Positions 54,493 to 63,930 of a stretch of DNA of 64,000 nt are shown in pieces. A program made the position numbers and the translations under genes. How positions within the stretch are numbered: position 1 is the first letter of the stretch; each line of letters starts with the position of its first letter. The notes beneath the pieces were generated by a model. That model was not told the origin of the DNA. It was given only the letters and a program-made list of their open reading frames with translations, and made no database searches. This DNA comes from Tenacibaculum sp. SG-28 (GTDB taxonomy: Bacteria > Bacteroidota > Bacteroidia > Flavobacteriales > Flavobacteriaceae). The stretch lies in the NCBI RefSeq assembly GCF_002954385.1, contig NZ_MQVY01000001.1, forward strand, positions 596,892 to 660,891, in the 5' to 3' direction.

Positions 54493-56490
54493 TTAAAATC
54501 GCTTTTTGACGATTAAGGCTCCTTTTTCACTGTATCCTTTCCATGTGCCAGACTGCTGACCTTTTTTAAATTTACCTTTAATCTTTAGGGTTCCGTTACT
54601 GAAATATTCTCGGTAATCACCGTGTTTTAAACCCTCTTTTAATTCTACTGAAAACAAGGGTGTCCCATCTTCATAATATTTTTCATACCGCTTAGCACTA
54701 AGGTCATTTGGGAAAATTTCGGGTAAATTAAAAATATCTTCCGGTTTAGATTTTTCTTTTTCATTACTATTCTTCGAAACAGCAGTGTTTAGTTTTTTTC
54801 GTTCTTGCGTTTCCGACTCTTGTCTTTTTTTTACAATAGCCGGATTTTCGTAGGCAATAACAGCATAGTTTTCGAAGTGAGAACCTATGGCGGTGAGTTC
54901 TATTCCTACTTTCGAAAAACAAGTGATAAAATCTCTGTTTTTTATTATTTGCTTTTTAGTTTTTCTATCGCTTACGGCAACCAATTCATTAAAAGCATAT
55001 GGCATGTTACCATAGAGAAATAGGTTGGATTTTTGATTAAAATTATCGTTAAAATCAATAAATTCTTTACTATTTGCTAGCGTAAAACCTATACGTTGTG
55101 TATTAATTATTTCTTTCAAGGTATTAGGGCTATTGCTAAATATTACAAAATCGTCAATGGTTGTAAAATAAGGTTTCTCTATTTGTTTAAATAAGTTACC
55201 TGCAAGGATTTTGAAAACACCTTTTAGGTCTAAATAGTTTATTGTGTGGTCTTTGTATTGGATCTGTTTAAATTTTAATGGCGTGTGTTTTTTAGTTTTT
55301 TCCACTATTACATCTAAATTTTTCTTTGTTAACCCAATATCTTTGGTTTGCACAACAACTGCAATATTTTGATTTTTTACTTTTATTTTACTGTTTAGAT
55401 GTAAAATTCCAATTTCATTTCCTATCCAACTGTAAATATGTTTTTCAATATCAATTTGTAAAAGGTTCTCTATTTGTTTTTTTTGTTCTAAATAGCTCTT
55501 GAAATCAGCTTCGTTTTCTTCTTTTAACGCCTCTATATTTTTCTGAAAATCGCTAAAGTCAGCAAAGGCGAAACTCAAATATATAGCTGTGTTTTTTGGG
55601 GCTATTTTTGCTGCAGTTCTGCGTCCCTTACCTGATTTTTGAAGTGCGCTAATGTAACTATCGCTTTTGGTGTTAAAATTGGTGTAACCCTCTGCCTGAA
55701 TGCTTGTACCTTCCTTAAGACCGATATTAAAACCAGAATACAGCCACGATTTCTCCATAGTTTGTAGGAAGCTATTTTTTGTTATAACATTCGAAAAACA
55801 ACGGAGGTAGTTATTTAGGTATTTGTACTGTATAAAAAGTCTAAAAAAATCATCATTTGGTGTTTTTTTATTGATTTGGATAAAATTAGTATCCCTGCCA
55901 ATGGTTGGATTTTGGTATTGCTCAATTGACTTTTCAATTAAAATATGGGTAAAAGAGGCTATGAGTTGGTTTTTAAGAAAGGTAATATAAAGTGTTTCTC
56001 TATTTTGTTTGTTATAAAGTTCAATAATTTCTTGTTCTCTGTAAATTCTTTTCGTAACTCGGTATTTTTCTCCTGTTAATTCTGCAATACCTTTTTTTAA
56101 AAATTGTAGTTTTGAAAGTTTTTGAAGATCTAGTACATACAACAATTCATAGTCTTTTGGTGTATGTGTATGCACAGATATTAAGAGATTTCTTTCTCCA
56201 ATAAAATCGATAATATCTTTTTGATTTTTAAAATTTTGATCTAAATCATTAAGGTTATTGGTTATTTTATTGATATAATTATTTTGTTGTAGATGTTTCC
56301 ATACCGGACTATTACTTATGTCATCCCATGTATCTATAGGTCTTTCTGTTTCTACTATAAAAACAGCATCTTCAGGAATTAAATACAGAGGATTAATATT
56401 GTCTTCACTTATACTTGTAAACAGATATAACACATAAGCCGCTATTAGAGCGAGGATTAATAAAATACCACCAATAACCTTATTTTTCAT
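54493..56490 (-). CDS. DUF3352-like membrane-anchored protein with YwqK/MORN-like tail
   Basis: 665 residues. One N-terminal membrane helix (5-25), then a large extracytoplasmic region similar to DUF3352 (LIPEDAVFIVETERPIDTWDDI, FIGERNLLISVHTH, TTIDDFVIFSNSPNTLKEI). The last 70 residues are MORN/YwqK-type repeats (YEDGTPLFSVELKEGLKHG, YFSNGTLKIKGKFKKGQQSG, YSEKGALIVKKRF). The combination is odd because YwqK repeats usually stand alone or in toxin-immunity proteins. Function unknown. Confidence 0.7.
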   Translation of the reverse strand: MKNKVIGGILLILALIAAYVLYLFTSISEDNINPLYLIPEDAVFIVETERPIDTWDDISNSPVWKHLQQNNYINKITNNLNDLDQNFKNQKDIIDFIGERNLLISVHTHTPKDYELLYVLDLQKLSKLQFLKKGIAELTGEKYRVTKRIYREQEIIELYNKQNRETLYITFLKNQLIASFTHILIEKSIEQYQNPTIGRDTNFIQINKKTPNDDFFRLFIQYKYLNNYLRCFSNVITKNSFLQTMEKSWLYSGFNIGLKEGTSIQAEGYTNFNTKSDSYISALQKSGKGRRTAAKIAPKNTAIYLSFAFADFSDFQKNIEALKEENEADFKSYLEQKKQIENLLQIDIEKHIYSWIGNEIGILHLNSKIKVKNQNIAVVVQTKDIGLTKKNLDVIVEKTKKHTPLKFKQIQYKDHTINYLDLKGVFKILAGNLFKQIEKPYFTTIDDFVIFSNSPNTLKEIINTQRIGFTLANSKEFIDFNDNFNQKSNLFLYGNMPYAFNELVAVSDRKTKKQIIKNRDFITCFSKVGIELTAIGSHFENYAVIAYENPAIVKKRQESETQERKKLNTAVSKNSNEKEKSKPEDIFNLPEIFPNDLSAKRYEKYYEDGTPLFSVELKEGLKHGDYREYFSNGTLKIKGKFKKGQQSGTWKGYSEKGALIVKKRF

Positions 56491-56518
56491 GAATTACGAA
56501 TTGTATTACACATGCGAT

Positions 56519-58147
56519 TTAAACCTGAATTACGCCAAGGTTAAACGGTTTTTCAATGGGTGCATGATCTGCTGCCTCAATTCCCATAGAAATCCATTTT
56601 CTAGTATCTAAAGGGTTTATTATGCCATCTGTCCAGATTCTGGCAGCAGCATAATACGGTGAAATTTGTGTATCATATCGTGCTTTGATAGTATCAAATA
56701 GTTCTTTTTCTTTCTGCGGAGTTATTTCTTCTCCTTTTTTCTTCAGAGCAGCAGTTTCTATCTGTAATAAAACTTTTGCTGCAGAGGCACCACTCATAAC
56801 AGCTAACTCTGCGCTAGGCCAAGCAGCAATTAATCTCGGGTCATAGGCTTTACCGCACATGGCATAATTTCCGGCGCCGTAGGAGTTTCCTATAACGATG
56901 GTGAATTTCGGAACCACCGAATTACTCACGGCATTTACCATTTTAGCACCATCTTTTATAATTCCACCATGTTCTGATTTACTTCCAACCATAAATCCTG
57001 TCACATCTTGTAGAAATACTAGAGGAATTTTTTTCTGATTACAATTTGCTATGAATCTTGTTGCTTTGTCTGCAGAGTCATTGTAAATGACTCCTCCAAA
57101 TTGCATTTCTCCTTTTTTGGTTTTTACTAATTTACGCTGGTTTGCTACGATACCTACAGCCCAGCCATCAATTCGGCCATAACCAGTGATTATAGTTTGT
57201 CCGTAACCTTCCTTATATTGTTTGAAATCGGAGTTGTCAACCAGGCGTTCAATTATTTCTAACATGTCATATTGTTCATGTCTCGCTTTAGGCAAAATGC
57301 CAAAAATGTCATTTTCATCTTTTTTTGGAGGAAAAGCTTCCTTTCTATTGAAGCCTGTTTTATCGTAATCTCCAATTTTATCCACAAGATTTTTAATCGT
57401 ATCCAGTGCATCTTTATCGTCCTCAGCCTTGTAATCCGTTACCCCAGAGATTTCACAATGCGTGGTGGCACCTCCTAAAGTTTCATTATCAATCGTTTCT
57501 CCAATAGCTGCTTTTACTAGATAGCTACCAGCTAAAAATATACTGCCTGTCTTGTTCACAATTAAAGCCTCATCACTCATAATTGGTAAGTAAGCTCCTC
57601 CTGCCACGCAACTCCCCATAACTGCAGCTATTTGGGTAATTCCCATACTACTCATTACTGCATTATTTCTGAAAATTCTTCCAAAGTGTTCTTTATCCGG
57701 AAAAATTTCATCTTGCATTGGAAGGTAAACTCCTGCTGAATCTACTAAGTATATAATTGGTAACTTATTTTCTATAGCAATTTCCTGTGCTCTTAAGTTT
57801 TTCTTACCTGTAATTGGAAACCAAGCTCCCGCTTTTACGGTGGCGTCATTCGCTACAACGATACATTGTTTACCTTGAATATAGCCTATTTTTACAACAA
57901 CTCCTCCAGAAGGGCAGCCGCCGTGCTCTGGATACATATTTTCTCCTGCAAAAGCTGCTATTTCGATAACATCACGGTCGGAGTCTAATAAATATTCAAT
58001 TCTTTCCCGAGCCGTTAATTTCCCTTTTTCATGGTGTTTATCGATTCGTTTTTGTCCTCCACCAAGTTTTACTTTGGCTAATTTTCTTTTTAAATCGGAT
58101 AGTAAAAGTTTGTTGTGGTCTTCGTTTTTGTTAAAGTTTATGTCCAT
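56519..58147 (-). CDS. Acyl-CoA carboxylase beta (carboxyltransferase) subunit
   Basis: 542 residues. Crotonase-like carboxyltransferase with KLTARERIEYLLD, CVAGGAYLPIMSDE oxyanion region in the N-domain, and QDVTGFMVGS and GNSYGAGNYAMCGKAYDPRL in the C-domain. The length and GGQKRIDKHHEKGKLTARER start fit the methylcrotonyl/propionyl-CoA carboxylase group, but substrate is not decided. The biotin-carrying alpha subunit is not next to it. It lies 73 nt after the scfR-like regulator on the same strand. Confidence 0.92.
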   Translation of the reverse strand: MDINFNKNEDHNKLLLSDLKRKLAKVKLGGGQKRIDKHHEKGKLTARERIEYLLDSDRDVIEIAAFAGENMYPEHGGCPSGGVVVKIGYIQGKQCIVVANDATVKAGAWFPITGKKNLRAQEIAIENKLPIIYLVDSAGVYLPMQDEIFPDKEHFGRIFRNNAVMSSMGITQIAAVMGSCVAGGAYLPIMSDEALIVNKTGSIFLAGSYLVKAAIGETIDNETLGGATTHCEISGVTDYKAEDDKDALDTIKNLVDKIGDYDKTGFNRKEAFPPKKDENDIFGILPKARHEQYDMLEIIERLVDNSDFKQYKEGYGQTIITGYGRIDGWAVGIVANQRKLVKTKKGEMQFGGVIYNDSADKATRFIANCNQKKIPLVFLQDVTGFMVGSKSEHGGIIKDGAKMVNAVSNSVVPKFTIVIGNSYGAGNYAMCGKAYDPRLIAAWPSAELAVMSGASAAKVLLQIETAALKKKGEEITPQKEKELFDTIKARYDTQISPYYAAARIWTDGIINPLDTRKWISMGIEAADHAPIEKPFNLGVIQV

Positions 58148-58220
58148 TTATTTTCTATAATTCCAAATTGAATGTAAAAGTACTAAATTAGTATTTAAAT
58201 AGTATCGATGTAAAGGCTAT

Positions 58221-59702
58221 CTAAGCATAGGAGTTTAAAATTTTTTCTACAGTCATTTCTATGTCTTTATAACGTTCTTGTTTGGCTAATTTTGAGGCTT
58301 CGGCAATTCGCTCCCCGCAATTGCTCACGGCACAGGTTTCACAGGTGATTCCAACTTTTCTGGTAATTATATTGGAGTCGTTAATGAATTTTAGTTTTTT
58401 CTTTAGGTGGCTAGAAATTAAAAAACCTATTGAGACACTTCTGTTAAGGTTCTGTTTAAAAGGATCTGAAGTTGCTGATGATAGTACTAAATATTTGCTA
58501 TTGGAATTGTCATAAGAGGAAATTTGTATTCCAAAACTATGTTTTTTAGTAGATTTTTCTAAGTCCTTTATAGCGCCTATGGAAATCCAACGTCTGCAAT
58601 AATGTTCATTGGTTCTATTGGCGTGTGGTGCTTGTTGTTGGGTTATGTGTAACTCTTTGGTAAGGTTAAATTTAGAGGATTCAATTCTGTGTGTAAATCG
58701 TAAAAAGAATAAGTTTTTAATGTGAAAGTGCTTGGGTAAAATATTAGTTAATCTCTGATAGAAGGTTTCCGCAGAGCAATTGTATTGTTTTATGATATTG
58801 AAAAACTTTTCATTATCCCAAGTTTCGTTTGCAAAAAAAGTTTTAAGAGAATTGATCAAACTATCTTTTGCAATAATCAAAGCGCCCGCAAAATAGGAAG
58901 CAATAAAGTTGTGAAGTACCTGATCAAAACTATCAAATTTTACCCAAGGAAATGTGTATAATCGATTTTCTAAATGTAAAAAATTATAGGCTAGTTCTTT
59001 GGCGAATATAAAGGCTTTTTGCGCTTCTGTTATATCGCTGCTAATTAAAAGTGTTTTGTTTTTTGGGATAAAAATACTTCGAAGTTCTGTTAAGTTTTTG
59101 TGCTTTTTAAGAGTTTTTGCATCAATAGTATATCCAAATTCTTCGATTAAGATTTCTTTTAGGTCATGGGAATAAATTTTTTCATGCAGGTTTATATGGT
59201 ACGCTTTGGCAAATGTTTTTACATCGTCCTCAATAGTGTCAAAATAATTATTGTGCGCTTCTTGATAAGAGCGCAGAGAAGCTAAAAAAAAGCTTTCTCT
59301 ACTGAGGTTATAGTTTTGCGCTATTTTAATAATGGTACTTATAAAAGCATTTACCTTTGCCGGTGCATTTGCAATAATATCAATTAGATTTTTTTCTTGA
59401 ATTCCAAAGAGATCCAAAGGTATTTCTTTTAAAATTTTTGATTTTAAAATTTCACCAATAGGAGCGAGATTTTTATCTAGTTTTAAGGAAACCAAATGAT
59501 CATAAGGCACATCTAAGTGTTCAGATAAAAGGATTATTTTATCTGTTTTAGGGTATTTTTTTCCTTTTTCAATTTCATTCAAATAGGATTTTGATAGTCC
59601 TGTAAGTTTTGCAAGCCCAAAGAGGGAGAGTTTTTTCTCCGTTCGTATTTGCTTTAGTTTCAGCCCAAAAATAAGCCGTATGTATTCGTCTTCTATTTGC
59701 AT
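58221..59702 (-). CDS. ScfR/RamB-type short-chain acyl-CoA-responsive regulator
   Basis: 493 residues. N-terminal XRE-type helix-turn-helix (LKQIRTEKKLSLFGLAKLTG, YLNEIEKGKKYP; 16-60), an IrrE/ImmA-like middle domain (about 180-280), a DUF2083-like C-terminal region, and a Cys-rich motif CETCAVSNC (454-462). The zinc-protease HExxH is replaced by KELAYN (235-240), so it is a sensor, not a peptidase. Homologues (RamB, ScfR) sense short-chain acyl-CoA and control glyoxylate or methylcitrate genes. It is divergent from aceB across a perfect palindrome, which fits this role. Confidence 0.85.
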   Translation of the reverse strand: MQIEDEYIRLIFGLKLKQIRTEKKLSLFGLAKLTGLSKSYLNEIEKGKKYPKTDKIILLSEHLDVPYDHLVSLKLDKNLAPIGEILKSKILKEIPLDLFGIQEKNLIDIIANAPAKVNAFISTIIKIAQNYNLSRESFFLASLRSYQEAHNNYFDTIEDDVKTFAKAYHINLHEKIYSHDLKEILIEEFGYTIDAKTLKKHKNLTELRSIFIPKNKTLLISSDITEAQKAFIFAKELAYNFLHLENRLYTFPWVKFDSFDQVLHNFIASYFAGALIIAKDSLINSLKTFFANETWDNEKFFNIIKQYNCSAETFYQRLTNILPKHFHIKNLFFLRFTHRIESSKFNLTKELHITQQQAPHANRTNEHYCRRWISIGAIKDLEKSTKKHSFGIQISSYDNSNSKYLVLSSATSDPFKQNLNRSVSIGFLISSHLKKKLKFINDSNIITRKVGITCETCAVSNCGERIAEASKLAKQERYKDIEMTVEKILNSYA

Positions 59703-59758
59703 AAATCAAATATATAAATAAAAAGCGAAAAAATAATTTTTGTGTTTTTTTTAATTTT

Positions 59759-59772
59759 AGCGAACGTTCGCT
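59759..59772. promoter_or_regulatory. Palindromic operator between the ScfR-like gene and aceB
   Basis: AGCGAACGTTCGCT is a perfect 14-bp palindrome, GC-rich within AT-rich DNA, 57 nt before aceB. A further AGCGAA half-site stands at 59724-59729, 35 bp upstream and so about three helix turns away. Probable binding site of the ScfR-like regulator. Confidence 0.65.
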
Positions 59773-59828
59773 TGTGGAGTTCAAAAAAAATGTATAATAT
59801 TGTAAAGTCAATATGTAAATATGTAATT

Positions 59829-61424
59829 ATGAATACAGAGATAGTAGCAAAAGGAATTGTTTTAAAAGGTTTTAATTCAGAGGATTATGGTAAAATTTTG
59901 AATCAAGAAGCACTAGATTTTTTAGTTGCACTACATGCTAAATTTAATGATAAAAGAATAGCTCTTTTAGAAGACAGACGTGTTGCCCAGGCCTATTTTG
60001 ATGCCGGAAATTTTCCAGAATTCCCACAAGAAACATCGGCTTTAAGAGAGGGAGATTGGGTATGCGCTCCTTTGCCTAAAGATTTATTAGACCGCAGAGT
60101 TGAGATAACAGGACCTGTGAACAGAAAAATGGTAATTAATGCGCTGAATTCGGGAGCCAAAACATTTATGGCAGATTTTGAAGATAGTAATTCGCCTACT
60201 ATTCAAAACGTATTAAATGGGCAGGTTAATTTAAATGATGCGGTGCACAAATCTATCTCTTTTCACGATGAGAAACGAGATAAATTCTACGCATTAAACT
60301 CTCAAACGGCTACTTTACTTGTTCGTCCAAGAGGGTTGCATCTCGATGAAAAGCACTTCCAGATTAACGGTGAATTAATGAGTGCCTCTTTGGTAGATTT
60401 TGGATTGTTCTTTTTCCACAACATAAGGCCTTTGTTAGCCCAAGATTCTGCTACTTATTTTTATCTGCCTAAATTGGAACATTACCAGGAGGCCAGGTGG
60501 TGGAATTCTGTTTTTATTTTTGCACAAGATTATCTTGGTGTTCCTCAAAAAACGATAAAAGCTACCGTTTTGATAGAGACAATTACTGCTAGTTTCCAAT
60601 TGGATGAAATAATTTATGAACTTAAAGATCATATGGCAGGTTTAAATTGTGGAAGATGGGATTACATCTTTTCTTACATTAAAAAATTTAGAAATCACAA
60701 AGGTTTTACTGTTCCTAACAGAGGACAAGTTACCATGCAAACCCCGTTCATGAAGTCTTATTCCTTACGCGTGATTCAACGTTGTCATAAACGTGGCGTA
60801 CATGCTATGGGTGGGATGGCAGCACAAATTCCTGTAAAAAATAACGAAATAGCGAATGACATCGCTTTTTCAAAAGTAAAAAAAGATAAAGAACAAGAAG
60901 TAAAAAATGGACATGATGGAACATGGGTAGCACATCCAGGTCTTGTCTCAGTTGCCATGGATGTATTCGATACACATATGCCAACGAATAATCAAATTGA
61001 CATAAAATTAGAAGATTTTGCCATTTCAGAGAGTGACTTAGTAGCTCAGCCAAAAGGTACCATAACTGAAGACGGAATCCGACAAAATATTAACGTTGGG
61101 ATTTTATACGTAGAAAGTTGGTTGGTTGGAAACGGAGCAGCTGCCTTGTATGACCTTATGGAGGACGCAGCTACAGCTGAAATTTCTAGAACACAACTTT
61201 GGCAATGGTTACAAAATAAAGTAACAATGGAAGAAGGTACCCTTTTTACGAAAGAAATTTATGAAAAGTTTAAAATGGAGGAAATTTCCAAAATTAAAAA
61301 TTTGCTAGGTGAGGAGCGATTTAAAAATGGGCGTTTTGATTTGGCAATTTCTTTATTCGATTCTTTGGTATTATCCGATGAATTCACTGAGTTTTTAACC
61401 TTACCAGCATATAAATATATTTAA
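59829..61424 (+). CDS. aceB: Malate synthase A
   Basis: 531 residues from ATG 59829; a frame-open stretch from 59742 would run through the operator and is not coding. Malate synthase A condenses glyoxylate and acetyl-CoA. Seen: MADFEDSNSPT, LLVRPRGLHLDEKH with the catalytic Arg, LIETITASFQLDEIIYELKD acid ligands, GLNCGRWDYIFSYIK, and DGTWVAHPGLV with the catalytic Asp/His segment. First gene of the aceB-aceA glyoxylate-shunt pair, under the palindrome. Confidence 0.97.
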   Translation: MNTEIVAKGIVLKGFNSEDYGKILNQEALDFLVALHAKFNDKRIALLEDRRVAQAYFDAGNFPEFPQETSALREGDWVCAPLPKDLLDRRVEITGPVNRKMVINALNSGAKTFMADFEDSNSPTIQNVLNGQVNLNDAVHKSISFHDEKRDKFYALNSQTATLLVRPRGLHLDEKHFQINGELMSASLVDFGLFFFHNIRPLLAQDSATYFYLPKLEHYQEARWWNSVFIFAQDYLGVPQKTIKATVLIETITASFQLDEIIYELKDHMAGLNCGRWDYIFSYIKKFRNHKGFTVPNRGQVTMQTPFMKSYSLRVIQRCHKRGVHAMGGMAAQIPVKNNEIANDIAFSKVKKDKEQEVKNGHDGTWVAHPGLVSVAMDVFDTHMPTNNQIDIKLEDFAISESDLVAQPKGTITEDGIRQNINVGILYVESWLVGNGAAALYDLMEDAATAEISRTQLWQWLQNKVTMEEGTLFTKEIYEKFKMEEISKIKNLLGEERFKNGRFDLAISLFDSLVLSDEFTEFLTLPAYKYI

Positions 61425-61431
61425 AAAAAAC

Positions 61432-61460
61432 ACCCTGTAATGCGGCAACATATACAGGGT
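61432..61460 (+). promoter_or_regulatory. Stem-loop between aceB and aceA
   Basis: ACCCTGTA (61432-61439) pairs perfectly with TACAGGGT (61453-61460) around a 13-nt loop. No T-tract follows, so it more likely sets mRNA stability or partial termination between the two genes than acting as a full terminator. Confidence 0.55.
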
Positions 61461-61507
61461 AATAATCAAAATTAATTAATTATTTGTTTAAAATAAAAAA
61501 CAAAATT

Positions 61508-63132
61508 ATGAAAAATAAAGCACATTTGAATTACAATTCAGCTATAGAAACAGTAAGAGCGCTCAAAGACAAGTATGGAAAAACATGGAATGCTATCGCG
61601 CCGGAAAAGGCTGCAAGGATGGTGGTTCAAAATCGTTTTAAAACCGGAATAGAAATCGCAAAATATACCGCAGCAATTATGCGACGAGACATGGCTGCAT
61701 ATGATGCAAATCCTTCTGAGTACACCCAGTCTTTAGGAGCTTGGCATGGATTTGTTGCCCAGCAAAACATGATTGCCGTTAAAAAACATTACCAAACAAC
61801 CGAGAAGAAATACATTTATTTATCGGGATGGATGGTTGCGGCGTTACGCTCTGAATTTGGTCCGTTACCGGATCAATCTATGCACGAAAAAATAGCAGTT
61901 CCAGCTTTGATAGAGGAAATCTACAGCTTTCTCAGGCAGGCGGATAGTATTGCTTTAAATGACTTGTTTAGAAGATTAGAAAATGGAGAAGATGTACAAG
62001 ACCAAATTGATAATTTTGAGACCCATGTTGTTCCAATTATAGCAGATATTGATGCAGGGTTTGGAAATGAAGAAGCTACGTATTTACTAGCAAAAAAGAT
62101 GATTGAGGCGGGAGCTTGTGCTATTCAAATTGAAAATCAAGTTTCCGATGCAAAGCAATGCGGTCATCAGGATGGAAAAGTAACGGTACCACACGAAGAT
62201 TTTATCGCTAAATTAAATGCAATTCGCTATGCTTTTATAGAATTAGGTGTGGTAGATGGGATTATTGTCGCAAGAACCGATTCCGAGGGAGCAGGGCTTA
62301 CACAGAAACTACCAGTAAGTACGCAAAAGGGAGATTTACAGTCGCAGTATTTAGATTTTATAGAATGTGAAGAAGTAGCATTAGATATGGTGCATGACAA
62401 TGATGTATTGTTGAAAAGAAACGGTAATTGGTACGACCGGTTCGCCTAGCAAATGGATTGTATCGCTTTAAGGAAGGCTCTAATATCGATAGAGTTGTTT
62501 TGGATTGTATCACTAGTTTACAAAATGGAGCTGATTTATTGTGGATAGAGACTCCCACACCACATGTAGGACAAATCGCGCACATGGTAAATCGAGTACG
62601 AGAAGTGGTTCCTAATGCTAAATTGGTGTATAATAACTCTCCATCGTTTAATTGGACTTTAAATTTCCGTCAACAAGTATATGACGCTATGGCAGAAGAG
62701 GGAGAAGATGTAACAATGTACGATCGAACTAGGTTAATGGATGCAAGTTACGATGGCTCAGAATTGTGCGAAAGAGCAGATCAAAAAATCAAAACTTTTC
62801 AGAAAGATGCAGCCACAGAAGCAGGGGTGTTTCATCATCTAATAACCTTACCGACCTACCATACTACAGCTTTGCATATGAACGATTTAACAGCAGGGTA
62901 TTTTGGAGAAGACGGAATGTTAGCATACGTTAAAGGAGTGCAAAGACAAGAAATACGAAAAGGGGTTGCATGTGTGAAACATCAGAGAATGGCAGGCTCT
63001 GATTTGGGAGATGATCATAAATCTTTTTTTACTGGAGATAAGGCTTTAAAGGCGGGTGGTGCTAAAAATACCTCTAATCAGTTCGAAGTTAACGAGGATA
63101 AAACGATTCGAAAAGAGAAAACTTTAGTATAA
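61508..63132 (+). CDS. aceA: Isocitrate lyase, long form (one frameshift)
   Basis: Corrected length 541 residues, the long-form isocitrate lyase. It splits isocitrate into succinate and glyoxylate for growth on acetate. From ATG 61508: YTQSLGAWHGFVAQQNMIAV, IADIDAGFGNEEATYLLAKK, and the catalytic-Cys motif KQCGHQDGKV (Cys218). The frame breaks after DVLLKRNG; one A added to the AA at 62426-62427 gives KLVRPVRLANGLYRFKEGS and joins the C-terminal half with LVYNNSPSFNW and the closing helices. Both halves are well conserved, so the gene is probably intact in the cell. A terminator follows. Confidence 0.93.
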
Positions 63133-63230
63133 TTTATTATCAAAAAACATAGTAATTTAATAATAGTAGTTAACAACCGATGTATAGAAGTTATTCGTAA
63201 AGTAATAGTTTTTATATTATTTTGAAGTAG

Positions 63231-63259
63231 AAAAGGCTATCCGACAGGATGGCCTTTTT
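63231..63259 (+). terminator. Rho-independent terminator of aceBA
   Basis: Stem AAAAGGCTATCC / GGATGGCCTTTT (one G-T pair) with GACA loop and a T5 tract, about 100 nt past the aceA stop. Confidence 0.85.
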
Positions 63260-63391
63260 GTTGTAAATGTCATAATTTTTGTGGAATTCTATCTGTTGTA
63301 ATTATAAGTTTTAGTTGTTATTGATACTAGTTTTTTCTACACAATATTTTAATAAAAACCTGCTGTGAGATACCACAGTGTTTGTATGGAT

Positions 63392-63868
63392 TTAATCTAA
63401 ATTTAAAATCATTTTTATATTACAACGTTCGTAGGGACAATTTTCCTCTACTTTGATTTCTTTAAAACCGTATTTACGGTAGATATAAATGGCATTTTCT
63501 AAAATGGTATTGGAGTATAGTATTAAGTTTTTAAAAGCGTTAGCTTTTGCAAAATTAATGCAATATTGCATCAGGTGTTGTCCTATTTTTTTTCCTCTTA
63601 ACGTCTTTGCTACCGCCATTTTTGTGAGTTCAAAAGTCCCGTCTTTTGGCATTAGTGCAACTGTACCTACAATTTGACCATCTACTTTTGCAAAAAATAC
63701 ATGTCCACCTTTGTTTACGATGTAGGTTTCAGGATTGCGCAGTACTTCTTCATCGAAAGGCTCTACGTAAAAATACTGTCTAAGCCATGCTATGTTTAGT
63801 GTATAAAATTCATTCGCGTATTCTTTGCTAAATGCGGTGATAATTACCTTATTCGTTATATTTTCCAT
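63392..63868 (-). CDS. GNAT-family N-acetyltransferase
   Basis: 158 residues, full GNAT domain. Acetyl-CoA loop MAVAKTLRGKKIGQHLMQY (about 84-102, with the Q/RxxGxG/A-type turn), the VGTVALMPKDGTFELTKMAV strand pair before it, and LILYSNTILENAIYIYRKYGF after it. Substrate unknown. A TACCTTTG box lies 54 nt upstream. Confidence 0.9.
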   Translation of the reverse strand: MENITNKVIITAFSKEYANEFYTLNIAWLRQYFYVEPFDEEVLRNPETYIVNKGGHVFFAKVDGQIVGTVALMPKDGTFELTKMAVAKTLRGKKIGQHLMQYCINFAKANAFKNLILYSNTILENAIYIYRKYGFKEIKVEENCPYERCNIKMILNLD

Positions 63869-63922
63869 TATTATTGTTTAACTCTATGCGAAATTATGTT
63901 CTGTGAACTACTACTTTTCTTA

Positions 63923-63930
63923 CAAAGGTA
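63923..63930 (-). promoter_or_regulatory. Putative -7 promoter box of the GNAT gene
   Basis: TACCTTTG on the minus strand matches TAnnTTTG, 54 nt before the GNAT start. No -33 TTTG at proper spacing was seen. Confidence 0.35.
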
